Assembly (NCBI GenBank): GCA_016783675.1
Contig: JADHWE010000023.1
Span: 1 to 35,588 of the forward strand
Direction: 5' to 3'
DNA length: 35,588 bases
From: Kiritimatiellia bacterium
Lineage (GTDB): Bacteria; Verrucomicrobiota; Kiritimatiellia; UBA8416; JABMPJ01
Shown here: in pieces, positions 24,372 through 32,750 of the stretch
Layout: the number at the start of each line of letters is the position of its first letter
Position numbering within the stretch: position 1 is the stretch's first letter
Notes under the pieces: model-generated
Told to the model about the DNA's origin: nothing
What the model saw: only the letters and a program-made list of their open reading frames with translations
Database searches by the model: none
Program-made: the position numbers and the translations under genes

Positions 24372-26264
24372 CTATCTGGCCAACTGGCGGCACTCGGATT
24401 CGGCAGCGCGCATGAGACGCAGGTTGTCGGCTAGCCTGGAAGGGCGGAATCGTGTGCGCCACAGCGCATCGAAACCGGTGCGCAATGACGCCATGGCGTC
24501 GGCCCACGCCTGCAGCTCGACCGACGGAATCTTGCAGCCGGTACGGTACGCCTGCCCGAGCAACGACCGCTCCGCTGCGAGCGTATCCATGGCCGCCGCC
24601 AGGCGATAGTCGGCCAGGGCCTGCAGCTCGAACTCCGGCAGGGCCGGCCCCGGTTCTGGCCACAGATTTGAAACCGACAGCATGTCAACGACCGACGCCA
24701 ACGCATCGGTCTTGCCCCGCTCAATCATGCTGGGGAACTGGTCGGGATAGTGCCCCACCAGCGACACACGTTTGAACCGCTTCACGAACCGGTTGGCTGG
24801 TCCGCGTATCGGCTCCACGAGCGCGTGGTAGAGGCAGCGGCTGTCAGGGTTCACCAACGGCGCGACCTCCCCGAGCGTCCGAATCGCATCCGCCAGTCGA
24901 CCACTGCGCTCACCAAAAGCCTGCGCAGCGAAGATCTGTGTGAACGTGGCGTCATCCACGCCTGCGTTGTACCACGCCCGGGCGGCGCCATGCGCGTAGC
25001 CGTGCAGGCTGACCCCGAGCGGGTTACGGTGACCGAAGTCGCCCCAGTCCGTATTCAACACGCCATCCACTTTGAACCGCTTACCGGCCCGCACGAAGTT
25101 TGTGACATTGGCCATCGCATTCGGCAGGTCGGTGCCGTGCCGTTGCCAGCCACTCGTTCCGGGACAGACCATCGTAGGCAAGCCGGCATCCGTGAACTCG
25201 CGCGTCCGGGACATCAGGGAGCCCTTGGCCGCATAGTCCCAGTTCAACATCACTACATCCTTCGGGAATTCCGGGATCAACTCCGGGTACTTGAGCACGA
25301 TGTCCCCCCAGATGTTCATCCGCTTGCCCAACTTGCCGCAGAGCTTGTGGAGCTTGAGCAGATAGTTGAGGTAGACCCGCCCGCGTCCAATCCGGTCGGC
25401 CGAGCGCTTGCTGCGCCCCTGCCCCAACTCCCACGGCTCATCGCAGCAGCAGTTGATGTCCTCTGCTTCGAACAGTGGGACGAACTCACGATAGAGATCC
25501 TCGGTCAGACGGAACGCCTTCGGGTCGGTGGGGCACAGCATGGTTCCCCCTTCCCACCCGCCATGCCCCGGCTTCTCGGCCAGGTGGATGTACTCGGGTA
25601 GCTGCAGGGTCAGTTCGTTATGGCTCAACGTCGCCATCGAAGGAACAAAGCGGATGTGATGAAGGCGGCAGTGGGCCTGGATGGCCAGGATGTCGTCCGG
25701 CGTGTACGGACTGAATCCCTTGCCGATCTCCGGATGCGCCGCCCAGGTGAAGGTGTTCTTGATGTAGATCTGGAACTCGTTCAGCTTCCAGTGCGCCAGC
25801 CGCTCAATCAACGCCTTTAGCGTCTCACCCGTCGGCACTTTCCCGCGCGCCACATCGTAGTAGACCCCGCGCCGTGCGAAGTCGGGCGTGTCGTCAATCC
25901 GGCAGCAGGCAAGCTTCCGGCCCTGTGCCCGCACCAGCTCCCGCAGCGTCTGGACACCGTAGTAGATCCCGGCATCGGTTGAAGCCGCGATGACCACACC
26001 GCTCTTCTGTACGTCGAGACGATATCCCTCCGCAGCTTTCACGGCCGGATCGCGACGGAGCACAACACTCCCCTTCCCCACACCGTCGAACCCACATGAT
26101 ACACGTCCGCCCACGTGTTGGATGAGGTCATCCTTCAACTGCTCCAGCGGCACGGCATCGACATCCCGGCTGCTGTTGAGATGAACCGTACCGGGCCAGG
26201 CAAAGACGCCGGGAAATGCGCGATACTTACGAACGGGGATAAGAAGGGACACATCACTCGACAT
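24372..26264 (-). CDS. GH20-like beta-N-acetylhexosaminidase
   Basis: 630 residues. The N-terminal zincin-like GH20b domain (about 1-125, ending AASTDAGIYYGVQTLRELV) is followed by a TIM barrel opening FARRGVYYDVARGKVPT. The acid/base pair is probably the Asp-Glu in NCCCDEPWELGQGRS; classic GH20 enzymes have H-x-GGDE at this place, so this belongs to a divergent branch. WGDIVLKYPELI and MLNWDYA fit later barrel strands. There is no signal peptide, so cytoplasmic recycling of amino sugars is plausible. The ATG at 26264 has AGGAGA seven bases upstream; the track starts two codons earlier at a GTG. The FadL-like gene is 163 bases downstream. Confidence 0.82.
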   Translation of the reverse strand: MSSDVSLLIPVRKYRAFPGVFAWPGTVHLNSSRDVDAVPLEQLKDDLIQHVGGRVSCGFDGVGKGSVVLRRDPAVKAAEGYRLDVQKSGVVIAASTDAGIYYGVQTLRELVRAQGRKLACCRIDDTPDFARRGVYYDVARGKVPTGETLKALIERLAHWKLNEFQIYIKNTFTWAAHPEIGKGFSPYTPDDILAIQAHCRLHHIRFVPSMATLSHNELTLQLPEYIHLAEKPGHGGWEGGTMLCPTDPKAFRLTEDLYREFVPLFEAEDINCCCDEPWELGQGRSKRSADRIGRGRVYLNYLLKLHKLCGKLGKRMNIWGDIVLKYPELIPEFPKDVVMLNWDYAAKGSLMSRTREFTDAGLPTMVCPGTSGWQRHGTDLPNAMANVTNFVRAGKRFKVDGVLNTDWGDFGHRNPLGVSLHGYAHGAARAWYNAGVDDATFTQIFAAQAFGERSGRLADAIRTLGEVAPLVNPDSRCLYHALVEPIRGPANRFVKRFKRVSLVGHYPDQFPSMIERGKTDALASVVDMLSVSNLWPEPGPALPEFELQALADYRLAAAMDTLAAERSLLGQAYRTGCKIPSVELQAWADAMASLRTGFDALWRTRFRPSRLADNLRLMRAAESECRQLAR

Positions 26265-26445
26265 ACTCACATCTCCTTTATGAATGGCCCAACCCTATCC
26301 ACTACTGCCCCCCAGATCAATGTTCAACGATCTGGGACCATCAACCAGCCCCAGCGGAGGAGCATCCCCTTGACACGGCGGTGCCATGGTGATCAAATTA
26401 TCCCGTCGGGTGGCGCGTACGAATGCCACCTCGGGAGGATCGCCC

Positions 26446-28245
26446 ATGTCCAGATTTCTGCCAGTCCTGCTGCTGATCACGATATGCGGCTGTGCGGGCC
26501 CGGAATACAAGATCCACGAGTCACGCGACGATGCGCGTGCCATCAAGACACTGAGCGGCCCCGCCGCGGGTGAGGATCTGCAGTGGCACGGCGTTGGACG
26601 GCTCTCACTCGAGCTAAAGCGGCTGGAAGCTTTCTCGTCCGAACTTTCGGACATCGCCCGGGAAATCACGGGCCTTCATCGTGCCGTCGGCGGCAAGAAG
26701 AAGATCGAGTTCTACTCCATGGACGAGCATGACCGGATCGAGAGCATGCTTTTCCGTTACCTCGTCTGCCGTGAGGCGCTGTGGGATATCGCCAGCTACT
26801 ACGGCAAGCGCCAGGGCCTGTTCACCAGCTCGACCGACAAGGTAAAGGGATTCATCCTCGCCTACAACGCGGCCCTCAAAGTGCAATACACCGACACTAA
26901 GCTGGTCGTCACGTTCCTCGACGAACCGGTCACGGTGACCAAGCTCAACGCCGGCTACGCCCGCTGCCGTATTCCCGCCGGAAGCTTCGATCGCATCTTC
27001 CACGCCGTCACATCGGTGGACCACCTGGAAGCCATGGAGGCATCCTGGAAGTTGTTCAAGGAAGAGGCGGACAACCCGAAATCGAAGATCTCGAAGGTCG
27101 CACGGTCCGACGACGTATACGGGGCCCTCGTCCGCGACATCCGGATCCAGCGACTCTATGCCAAGGCACAGACCGACCGTCTCCTGGACAAGACCTCGAC
27201 CCTCTTCCCTAACATGACGAACCGCATCCGCCAGTCCAAGGTTACCGAGCTGGCCGCCACCACCAGGGACGCGTTCAAGACCGGCATCGGCGCTTGTGGA
27301 TCCCTGGTCGGCGGGGTAACGACCGCACTCATCAAGGCTCCGCTTTCCACGACCGTACAGTGGGGACTCGGCGATCTGAAGAGCATGTTTGCAGCGGCCC
27401 AGCCCGGTGACATCATTCTCACCGTACGCGAAGGCTATCTCTCCAACATTATCATACCCGGCGAGTTCAAGCATGGCCTGACGTTCGTCGGCTCGGTTTC
27501 CCAGCGACGGGCAGCGGGACTCTCGAAGAGCGCCTTGGCCGGTGTCCCGGCCCCTGTGCGACAACGCACCTCGGAGCACTTCTTCCGGTCCAGAGACGCG
27601 ACCGGTGCCGCCGCCAACTGTATCGAGGCCGTTTCGGAAGGCGTTGTCATGAGTTCCACGCGCCGCCTGACGCGGCTGGCCATGAGCAAGGTCCTGATTC
27701 TGCGACCTGTTCTGAGCCCGTCTGATCGTGTTGGGCAGCTCGGCGCGGCGTTTTCCCACCTCGAAGAACCGTACGATTTCAAATTCAACTTTGCTGACAA
27801 CAGCAAGCTCTGCTGCACCGAGTCCATCTACCGGAGCCTCAACGGCCGCGGCAAGGTGGCGTTCAGCCTCGTGAAGCGGATGGGCATCATGACGCTTAGT
27901 GCGGACGACATCATTCGCACCTACTTCCGCACACTTGATGGCGACAATCCCATGCTTGAGTTCATCGCCCTGGCCGAGGAAGTACCCGGGTCGGCAAAGC
28001 ACCTGGGGCGTGTCTTGACCGGGCCGGAAGGCCTTGAACGGCTGCGCGTCATCATGAACATTCCTGCCCCGCGTGCCGACGGAGAGACCGTCAGCGGCCT
28101 TCCCGACGCACCGGCCCTGCGGGACAACGATCCCACACAACTGCGGCTGGCCTGTGCCGCCCCTCTCTCAACATCGCCCTTGTATACCTATGAATCCATC
28201 AACAGGAGGTCGCCATGCTCGATCCCATCACTGCCCTCATTCTGA
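26446..28245 (+). CDS. Lipoprotein with C-terminal YiiX-like (peptidase C92) hydrolase domain
   Basis: 599 residues. The lipoprotein signal ends LLLITICGC (lipid Cys 16). A large, mostly helical N-terminal region of unknown family (about 30-300) is followed by a permuted papain-like domain: QPGDIILTV (about 319), His in EFKHGLTFVG (about 342), EGVVMSSTRRLTRL, then YDFKFN and the nucleophile Cys in LCCTESIYRSL (about 456). This is the GD...H...C-[ST]-E layout of YiiX/DUF830 (C92) hydrolases, which act on peptides or acyl bonds. The ATG at 26446 has GGGAGG before it. The last 20-odd residues read through the ribosome site of the next gene and look non-conserved, so the natural stop may have been lost. 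Confidence 0.75.
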   Translation: MSRFLPVLLLITICGCAGPEYKIHESRDDARAIKTLSGPAAGEDLQWHGVGRLSLELKRLEAFSSELSDIAREITGLHRAVGGKKKIEFYSMDEHDRIESMLFRYLVCREALWDIASYYGKRQGLFTSSTDKVKGFILAYNAALKVQYTDTKLVVTFLDEPVTVTKLNAGYARCRIPAGSFDRIFHAVTSVDHLEAMEASWKLFKEEADNPKSKISKVARSDDVYGALVRDIRIQRLYAKAQTDRLLDKTSTLFPNMTNRIRQSKVTELAATTRDAFKTGIGACGSLVGGVTTALIKAPLSTTVQWGLGDLKSMFAAAQPGDIILTVREGYLSNIIIPGEFKHGLTFVGSVSQRRAAGLSKSALAGVPAPVRQRTSEHFFRSRDATGAAANCIEAVSEGVVMSSTRRLTRLAMSKVLILRPVLSPSDRVGQLGAAFSHLEEPYDFKFNFADNSKLCCTESIYRSLNGRGKVAFSLVKRMGIMTLSADDIIRTYFRTLDGDNPMLEFIALAEEVPGSAKHLGRVLTGPEGLERLRVIMNIPAPRADGETVSGLPDAPALRDNDPTQLRLACAAPLSTSPLYTYESINRRSPCSIPSLPSF

Positions 28246-29009
28246 AGGTCGTCGCTTCGGCGTGCGTCAAGTTCTACCTGTCCAGCCTGCTGGGAGCCGG
28301 CCAGCTCGCCTACGATTCGGGAGAGCTCGGCTACAAGATCCCGAAGTGGTACATGAATCCCGGGCGTGTCAGCAAAACGTTCTACTCGTACGGCACCTCC
28401 GTGAGCGGAGACGAATTTGAATCGCTTGAAGATGCACGCCGCCGGGCCATCGACCAGATGGCTCAACACATCCGACTCAGCAACCGTGCGATCGTCGAGA
28501 AGCAGGTCCGCTACGACGCCAATAGCGTCAAGCAGCGTCGCCTGATCGAGCTCTTCGTGCGTGGTGACGGGCTGGAGCAGTTCATCCGAATGAACGCCAA
28601 ACTGGACAAGAAGCAGCTCGTGCGCGTCACCATGCCACGTGACGACATGCGTGCGTTTGTGCGGATGGATATGAAGGCCAAGACGTATATTGCCTACCAG
28701 AGCAAATCGCTCAATGCCTTGAAGACGCGCCTAATGCAACAGAAGACGGATGATATTCTGGACGAAATGCAGGCCGAGTTGGCGGCATGGGAAAAAGAGG
28801 CGGCCGCCCTGCCCGGCGGTCTGCCGCCTTCCGGATTCAAACCCGGAGAGATCGCGCCTTTGCCGGCGGAGATGCCGGACGCGGATAGCCTGGAGCTCCC
28901 CTCATCCCCCGCCGATCTGCCCTCCCCGGCCGCGGGCCCTGTCCCGGGCGCAGCGACAGGTGGTGGTCCGTGGAGCGACATGGAGAAGGAGCTGAACGAC
29001 GCGAAATAA
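28215..29009 (+). CDS. LPP20-family-like protein
   Basis: 264 residues starting at an ATG with a perfect AGGAGGT, overlapping the end of the previous gene by 31 bases. After a hydrophobic N-terminal stretch (ITALILKVVASACVKF, no good lipobox) comes an LPP20-like domain: PKWYMNPGRVSKTFYSYGTSVSGDEFESLEDARRRAIDQMAQ, i.e. P-x-W, then Y-x-G and A-x3-A helix pattern. A charged helical part follows. The C-terminal 70 residues are rich in Pro, Gly and Ala and probably disordered. LPP20 domains form outer-membrane rings or patches with partners (FlgP of Vibrio is one). Function here is unknown. Confidence 0.7.
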   Translation: MLDPITALILKVVASACVKFYLSSLLGAGQLAYDSGELGYKIPKWYMNPGRVSKTFYSYGTSVSGDEFESLEDARRRAIDQMAQHIRLSNRAIVEKQVRYDANSVKQRRLIELFVRGDGLEQFIRMNAKLDKKQLVRVTMPRDDMRAFVRMDMKAKTYIAYQSKSLNALKTRLMQQKTDDILDEMQAELAAWEKEAAALPGGLPPSGFKPGEIAPLPAEMPDADSLELPSSPADLPSPAAGPVPGAATGGGPWSDMEKELNDAK

Positions 29010-29021
29010 CGGGTTAGCCCG

Positions 29022-29101
29022 GCCCGCTCGGAGAGCGGGCCCTACCTGACCGTTCGCGTAAGCGTGACCATGGGCAAGGTAGGCCCGCGCTCCGCGCGGG
29101 C
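29022..29101. repeat. Inverted repeat pair, family R1 (GCCCGC variant)
   Basis: Two units, GCCCGCTCGGAGAGCGGGC-CCTACC (29022-29046) and GGTAG-GCCCGCGCTCCGCGCGGGC (29078-29101), face each other. Each is itself a hairpin (8-bp stem with 3-base loop; 7-bp stem with 5-base loop). The shared CCTACC/GGTAGG ends tie them to the other R1 copies. Position: just past the LPP20-like gene, between convergent ends. Confidence 0.8.
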
Positions 29102-29105
29102 GGAA

Positions 29106-29155
29106 AGAAAACAGCCGACGGATCGTAAGATCGCGTCGGCTGTTTCGTTTTCATT
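29106..29155. terminator. Bidirectional intrinsic terminator
   Basis: The arms AACAGCCGACGGATC and GATCGCGTCGGCTGTT pair with one bulged G around a GTAA loop and are followed by TTTCGTTTTCATTTTG on the plus strand; the left flank is A-rich, giving a U-tail on the minus strand. It separates the convergent LPP20-like gene and the lipoprotein at 29175. Confidence 0.88.
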
Positions 29156-29174
29156 TTGTTTTGGTGACGCCCGA

Positions 29175-29756
29175 CTACTGGAGCATTCCACCGTCCTGGG
29201 CCTTGAACTCTTCGAACTTCTTAACTTCGTTATCGAGTTCCGCGAAGGCCTGTGAAGCGCGGAAGCGCGTGTACAGGGCCTTGGCCGAGTTCTTCTGGTC
29301 CGCGAACGCATCGGCGATGACCTTCGGATCCTGCACCATCAAGGCCCAGGATGTGGTCGTGTTACCGGTGGTCTCATACTTGATGTCCTTGGGCACCGTG
29401 CCGCGCAGGATCTGGTGAGCAATGCTCTTGCTCGCCGCGCTGAACAGGGCGTTGTACTCGGCTGATTCGCCTTCGCCGATTTCCTCGGTGAAGTCCTTCT
29501 TCAGTGAGTCTACCTTGGTTTCAAGAATATGGGCCAATTCGGTCCGGCCGCGTGTCTTGGCCTTGTCCATCGCCAACGACATCGTGCGCGAAGTTCCGAT
29601 ACCCACGGCCGCCAGGCCGCCGGCATCCGTAATGGCATTCGCCTTCTCCTGCATGATCTCGAATGGCGTCTTCTGACTTGTTACTTCGGTCGACTTGCAG
29701 CCCACCACCGTCGCCATGACCAGCGCCGCGAGCGCCACCAACATGACTTGCTTCAT
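29175..29756 (-). CDS. Lipoprotein with LPP20-like domain
   Basis: 193 residues with a lipoprotein signal (MKQVMLVALAALVMATVVGC, Cys 20). The domain GGLAAVGIGTSRTMSLAMDKAKTRGRTELAHILETKV shows the G-x-G ... A-x2-KA-x2-R--LA pattern of LPP20 proteins. It continues as a strongly charged helical chain with little Cys or aromatic content, ending in KFEEFKAQDGGMLQ. The ATG at 29756 has a near-perfect AAGGAGGT site. It is separated from the upstream lipoprotein gene by 154 bases and may have its own promoter. Confidence 0.75.
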   Translation of the reverse strand: MKQVMLVALAALVMATVVGCKSTEVTSQKTPFEIMQEKANAITDAGGLAAVGIGTSRTMSLAMDKAKTRGRTELAHILETKVDSLKKDFTEEIGEGESAEYNALFSAASKSIAHQILRGTVPKDIKYETTGNTTTSWALMVQDPKVIADAFADQKNSAKALYTRFRASQAFAELDNEVKKFEEFKAQDGGMLQ

Positions 29757-29910
29757 AACCGGACCTCCTTCTGTTGCGCCCTCCCGCGAGAGCATGTCTG
29801 TTTACATTCTACGCATCACCACTGTTCCCAGCATCCGAGCTGATGCTATCCACGTCTTTCCAGAACAATCAAGAGCCTTTTTCCGCTGTCGCGGAGAAAA
29901 CGCAGGCCAC

Positions 29911-30831
29911 CTACTTCCGTGCTACCCCGTTACGAGGTACCCGTACCGTCACCAGGCAGACCCGCCGACCGGGATCGATGACGCGACGCAACACGCGTAC
30001 GCCACGCATACGCAACACGATTTCTTCCCTGACGGCATCCTCCTGCACAGCGTCATCGATCGACCGCGCCGTGCTGAATTGACGCTGCAGGTGGCTGAAT
30101 TTCACAACCATGCTACGCGCCAACTCATGGATCGCCTCTTCTTCCGTGCGCCGGAACGACGCCATCGGGTTGCCATATCCAAAATCGCCGGCTTGCACCA
30201 CCTGGTAGTAGTCCCTGGTCTCGGTCCAACCCGGATGCAAGTCCAACCCCGCAACATAGTCACGATCGAAGCGCTCCATGCCGTCGAGACACTCCCCCGT
30301 TTCGAGCAAAAGGTTCGTGAAGTTCTCCGGCGCGGCCTGCATGGCGTCGGCATGATCGAGACTGAAAAGAACAAAGGCGCCGAACCGGCGTCGCACGTAG
30401 GAGCCCAGCACGTTCATGCGATCGAGTTCCGTATCCGCTTCACCAACGGCGCGGGCGATGGACGCCAGTCGACGCTCGATCCGCCGGCGGCCCACATCGT
30501 AATGGAGTTTGTCCACCACCACGTTGTCTTCGCCGTATTCGTCGGTAATGCTGAAGCGCCGGAACACGCCATTCACCACAAAATCATCCGCTCCCAGGCA
30601 ACGCACCACGCCGTACACCACCCAGGCCGGCAACTTGTAACGGTCACAGAACTGTGCCAGGTGGGCCGGGCAGGTCATGTGCAGGTTGACGGGTGCATCC
30701 TTTTCGAGGATGGCCGACGGTTGCGTCAGCCAGGTCGGCAAGTCCATGCTCCCGCTACGGGGCAACTGGGACGTCGTAGCGCAACCGGACAGAAGGCACA
30801 TGGCAACCAGCAGCAATGATACGCGAGCCAT
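29911..30831 (-). CDS. Lipoprotein, LPP20-like features
   Basis: 306 residues; the lipoprotein signal ends LLSGC (Cys 17). The mature N-terminus contains LPTWLTQPSAI, like the P-x-W start of LPP20 domains. Near residue 220 comes GDFGYGNPMASFRRTEEEAIHELARSMVVKF, a likely G-x-G...A-x3-LA helix of the same kind, here with about 190 residues inserted between them. Family membership is therefore uncertain. The ATG at 30831 shares one base with the M48 gene's stop codon (TGATG), so the two are translationally coupled. Confidence 0.62.
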   Translation of the reverse strand: MARVSLLLVAMCLLSGCATTSQLPRSGSMDLPTWLTQPSAILEKDAPVNLHMTCPAHLAQFCDRYKLPAWVVYGVVRCLGADDFVVNGVFRRFSITDEYGEDNVVVDKLHYDVGRRRIERRLASIARAVGEADTELDRMNVLGSYVRRRFGAFVLFSLDHADAMQAAPENFTNLLLETGECLDGMERFDRDYVAGLDLHPGWTETRDYYQVVQAGDFGYGNPMASFRRTEEEAIHELARSMVVKFSHLQRQFSTARSIDDAVQEDAVREEIVLRMRGVRVLRRVIDPGRRVCLVTVRVPRNGVARK

Positions 30832-32087
30832 CACTGTTGGACCGCCCCCTCTCCGGCGCCGCCGGCGCCGGGCTCCGCCCGGCCGGACATCATGAGAAAC
30901 CGACTCGCCAGACGCTTCTGTCCGGAACGCGCCATCTTGTAGCGGGAGATGCCTGACTGGATCGTCTGTAGCCGTTCACCGATGCCGGGATGGTGACGGA
31001 AGGCATCCATCTCGGCCGACCCACCCACACGCTGCAGGAGCTCAACCATGGCTGTTGGATCGTAACCAGCGGCCGCGGCATAGGCCGTGCCAAACAGGTC
31101 GGCCTCCAGCTCATCCTCCCGCGCACGCCCCCCGATGATCTTGAGGTACGAGGTATCGGCCAGCCGATTCAGATCAGCCTCGATGGCACTGGTGGAACTA
31201 TCCCCCGTGATGGCATCCAGCTCGGCGAAGACGGCATCACGGCGACGATGAATCTCGCGTTTCTTGAACTCGCGCAGTCCATGGTAGAGGCTGACGTGCG
31301 CCATCTCGTGTGCAATCACGCAGGCTAGCTCCGCTTCGTTCTCAATCCGGTCCAGGTATCCCTTCGAGATCAGGATGTAGCCGCCCGGCATGCCGAAACC
31401 GTTGACCGAGTCGTCGTTGAGAATCGCAACCTTGTAGCGGCAGTCGTAGCGTTCCGTGCGCGCGCCCACCAACATGGCCACGCCATTGACGTAATCGATC
31501 AGCTGTCGGTTGTTCACGAACCCGTTCTCGGCGAGGTGCGCCACCATGGCCTGGCCGAGCAGATCCTCGGCCTCGTTGCTGAGGATGATGGTGGCGTCGA
31601 ACGGGCGACGCGGCAGGCGGTCGTACATCCATCCAGCCGGTGCCGGTGCCAGGCGCTTGGCCAGCATCGCGATCAGCGACGGCGATACGTTAATCGACTC
31701 CATCTGCTTGCCAACGTTGACATCGACACCGTGACGGTCGGAATAGGATGACGCAAAGGCCCCCTTCGTGGCGGCGGCAATGTCGACGGAGGACACGTTG
31801 ACCGCCTCGCCGGCGGCGAGCAAACCGGAGTAGTCAATCCCGCGGCGCGGCGCAGTGAGTGCAACGCGAGGAATCCAGCCGTTCGTCACGGCTGTCTCTG
31901 CCTCAACCCAATTACCGAATGCGTCGCCGGCATCAATGAACTGCCCGGCCTTCAGCAATTCACGAACGGGAAAGAAGGCGCCGGGACCGCTGCGCATCGC
32001 CGTGTTGCGCCGCAGCTCTTCCGCCTGTGCCATCGTGAGCGCCAGCAGCAGAACAGATCCGATTCGCACCGCGCTTCTTTGCATCAT
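30831..32087 (-). CDS. Secreted M48-family zinc metalloprotease with SH3-like domain
   Basis: 418 residues with a signal peptide (SAVRIGSVLLLALTMAQA), an SH3b-like domain (about 25-80: LRRNTAMRSGPGAFFPVRELLKAGQF, WVEAET, GWIPRVAL), and an M48 protease domain with the zinc motif HEMAH (about 260-264) and a third ligand in ELEADLFG. MPGGYILISKGYL is the usual strand before the active site. Periplasmic M48 proteases such as BepA degrade or help assemble outer-membrane proteins. Here there are no TPR repeats, and the SH3b domain might bind peptidoglycan. The gene's ATG overlaps the barrel gene's stop codon (ATGATG). Confidence 0.88.
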   Translation of the reverse strand: MMQRSAVRIGSVLLLALTMAQAEELRRNTAMRSGPGAFFPVRELLKAGQFIDAGDAFGNWVEAETAVTNGWIPRVALTAPRRGIDYSGLLAAGEAVNVSSVDIAAATKGAFASSYSDRHGVDVNVGKQMESINVSPSLIAMLAKRLAPAPAGWMYDRLPRRPFDATIILSNEAEDLLGQAMVAHLAENGFVNNRQLIDYVNGVAMLVGARTERYDCRYKVAILNDDSVNGFGMPGGYILISKGYLDRIENEAELACVIAHEMAHVSLYHGLREFKKREIHRRRDAVFAELDAITGDSSTSAIEADLNRLADTSYLKIIGGRAREDELEADLFGTAYAAAAGYDPTAMVELLQRVGGSAEMDAFRHHPGIGERLQTIQSGISRYKMARSGQKRLASRFLMMSGRAEPGAGGAGEGAVQQ

Positions 32088-32626
32088 AGCCTGAATCCAA
32101 TACCCACCGATGCGTTCCATGTATTGAAATCGCTCAGCTTCTCACTAACGGTCTGATCATCAAAATCCAGGTCCAGCCAGATATAGCGGAAGTCTCCCTC
32201 CACGAACACGCGGTCACTCAGCTTGTAATCCAGGCCGAGACCAAGGTGCCATCCAAAATCAAAATCCGAGTCGGACTCATCCTCTTCATCGATCTGGCGC
32301 GCAATGTACGCACCGACGCCCGCGAGAAGGTAGGGCGAGAAATCCAGGTCACGGCGCAGCACAAACACCATCGCGCTCAACTGGATCGGGATCAGTTCGT
32401 ACTCCACCCCGTCTTCGTCGTGCGAGTGATACATGATTGCCCCTTCGGTCATCACAACACTTCGCCAGGGAAGCCTCAAGTAGGCGCCGCCCATGAATGA
32501 GCCCTCACCTTCCTGGAAGCCCTGGTACCCGACACGGAAACCCAAGTCGGCCATGGCATCCCCACCCGCCGTCGCCACCATCGCACACGCAAAAACACAC
32601 ACGACTATGCCCACAACTCTCTTCAT
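32084..32626 (-). CDS. Small outer-membrane beta-barrel protein
   Basis: 180 residues with a signal peptide (MKRVVGIVVCVFACAMVATAGG) and barrel strands: FRVGYQGFQEGEGSFMGGAYLRL, FSPYLLAGVGAYIA, FDFGWHLGLGLDYKLSDRVFVEGDFRY, and a C-terminal NASVGIGFRL. This matches the 8-stranded OmpA/OmpW-like fold. An acidic loop (DEEDESDSDFD) might bind cations. The ORF track begins 81 residues too early; the ATG at 32626 has AAAAGGAG at the right distance. It is coupled to the downstream M48 gene by a four-base overlap. Confidence 0.78.
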   Translation of the reverse strand: MKRVVGIVVCVFACAMVATAGGDAMADLGFRVGYQGFQEGEGSFMGGAYLRLPWRSVVMTEGAIMYHSHDEDGVEYELIPIQLSAMVFVLRRDLDFSPYLLAGVGAYIARQIDEEDESDSDFDFGWHLGLGLDYKLSDRVFVEGDFRYIWLDLDFDDQTVSEKLSDFNTWNASVGIGFRL

Positions 32627-32667
32627 GACTGACTCCTTTTCTCCCCTCGATTTCCGACGTCCGCCTG

Positions 32668-32733
32668 CCCTCCGAAGCTTCAGCGAAGGAGGGACTTCCG
32701 CTTGCCCTCCATAGCCCGAAGGGCGACGAAGGG
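32668..32733. repeat. Intergenic repeat, family R2
   Basis: CCCTCCGAAGCTTCAGCGAAGGAGGG (32668-32693) is an imperfect palindrome, followed at 32704-32733 by a related unit GCCCTCC-ATAGCCCGAAGGGCGACGAAGGG. It lies between two co-directional genes in the lipoprotein run, 42 bases before the barrel gene's ATG, and may affect expression. Confidence 0.75.
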
Positions 32734-32750
32734 ACCTCTGTCCTCCGATA

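Noticed and set aside
26614-28140. 508-codon open frame on the minus strand
   Set aside because: It is fully antisense to the C92 lipoprotein gene, which has a signal peptide, ribosome site and active-site motifs. Long antisense frames are expected at this GC content.
29884-29901. Hairpin CCGC-TGTC-GCGG flanked by T and A runs, downstream of the lipoprotein gene at 29911
   Set aside because: The stem is only four GC pairs plus A/T pairs, and on the gene's strand the run after the stem is A-rich rather than T-rich. Not a convincing terminator.
32329-32339. GGTAGGGCGAG, matching the core of repeat R1
   Set aside because: It lies within the coding sequence of the small barrel gene (SPYLLAG region), without a second arm or the rest of the repeat. 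Chance match.
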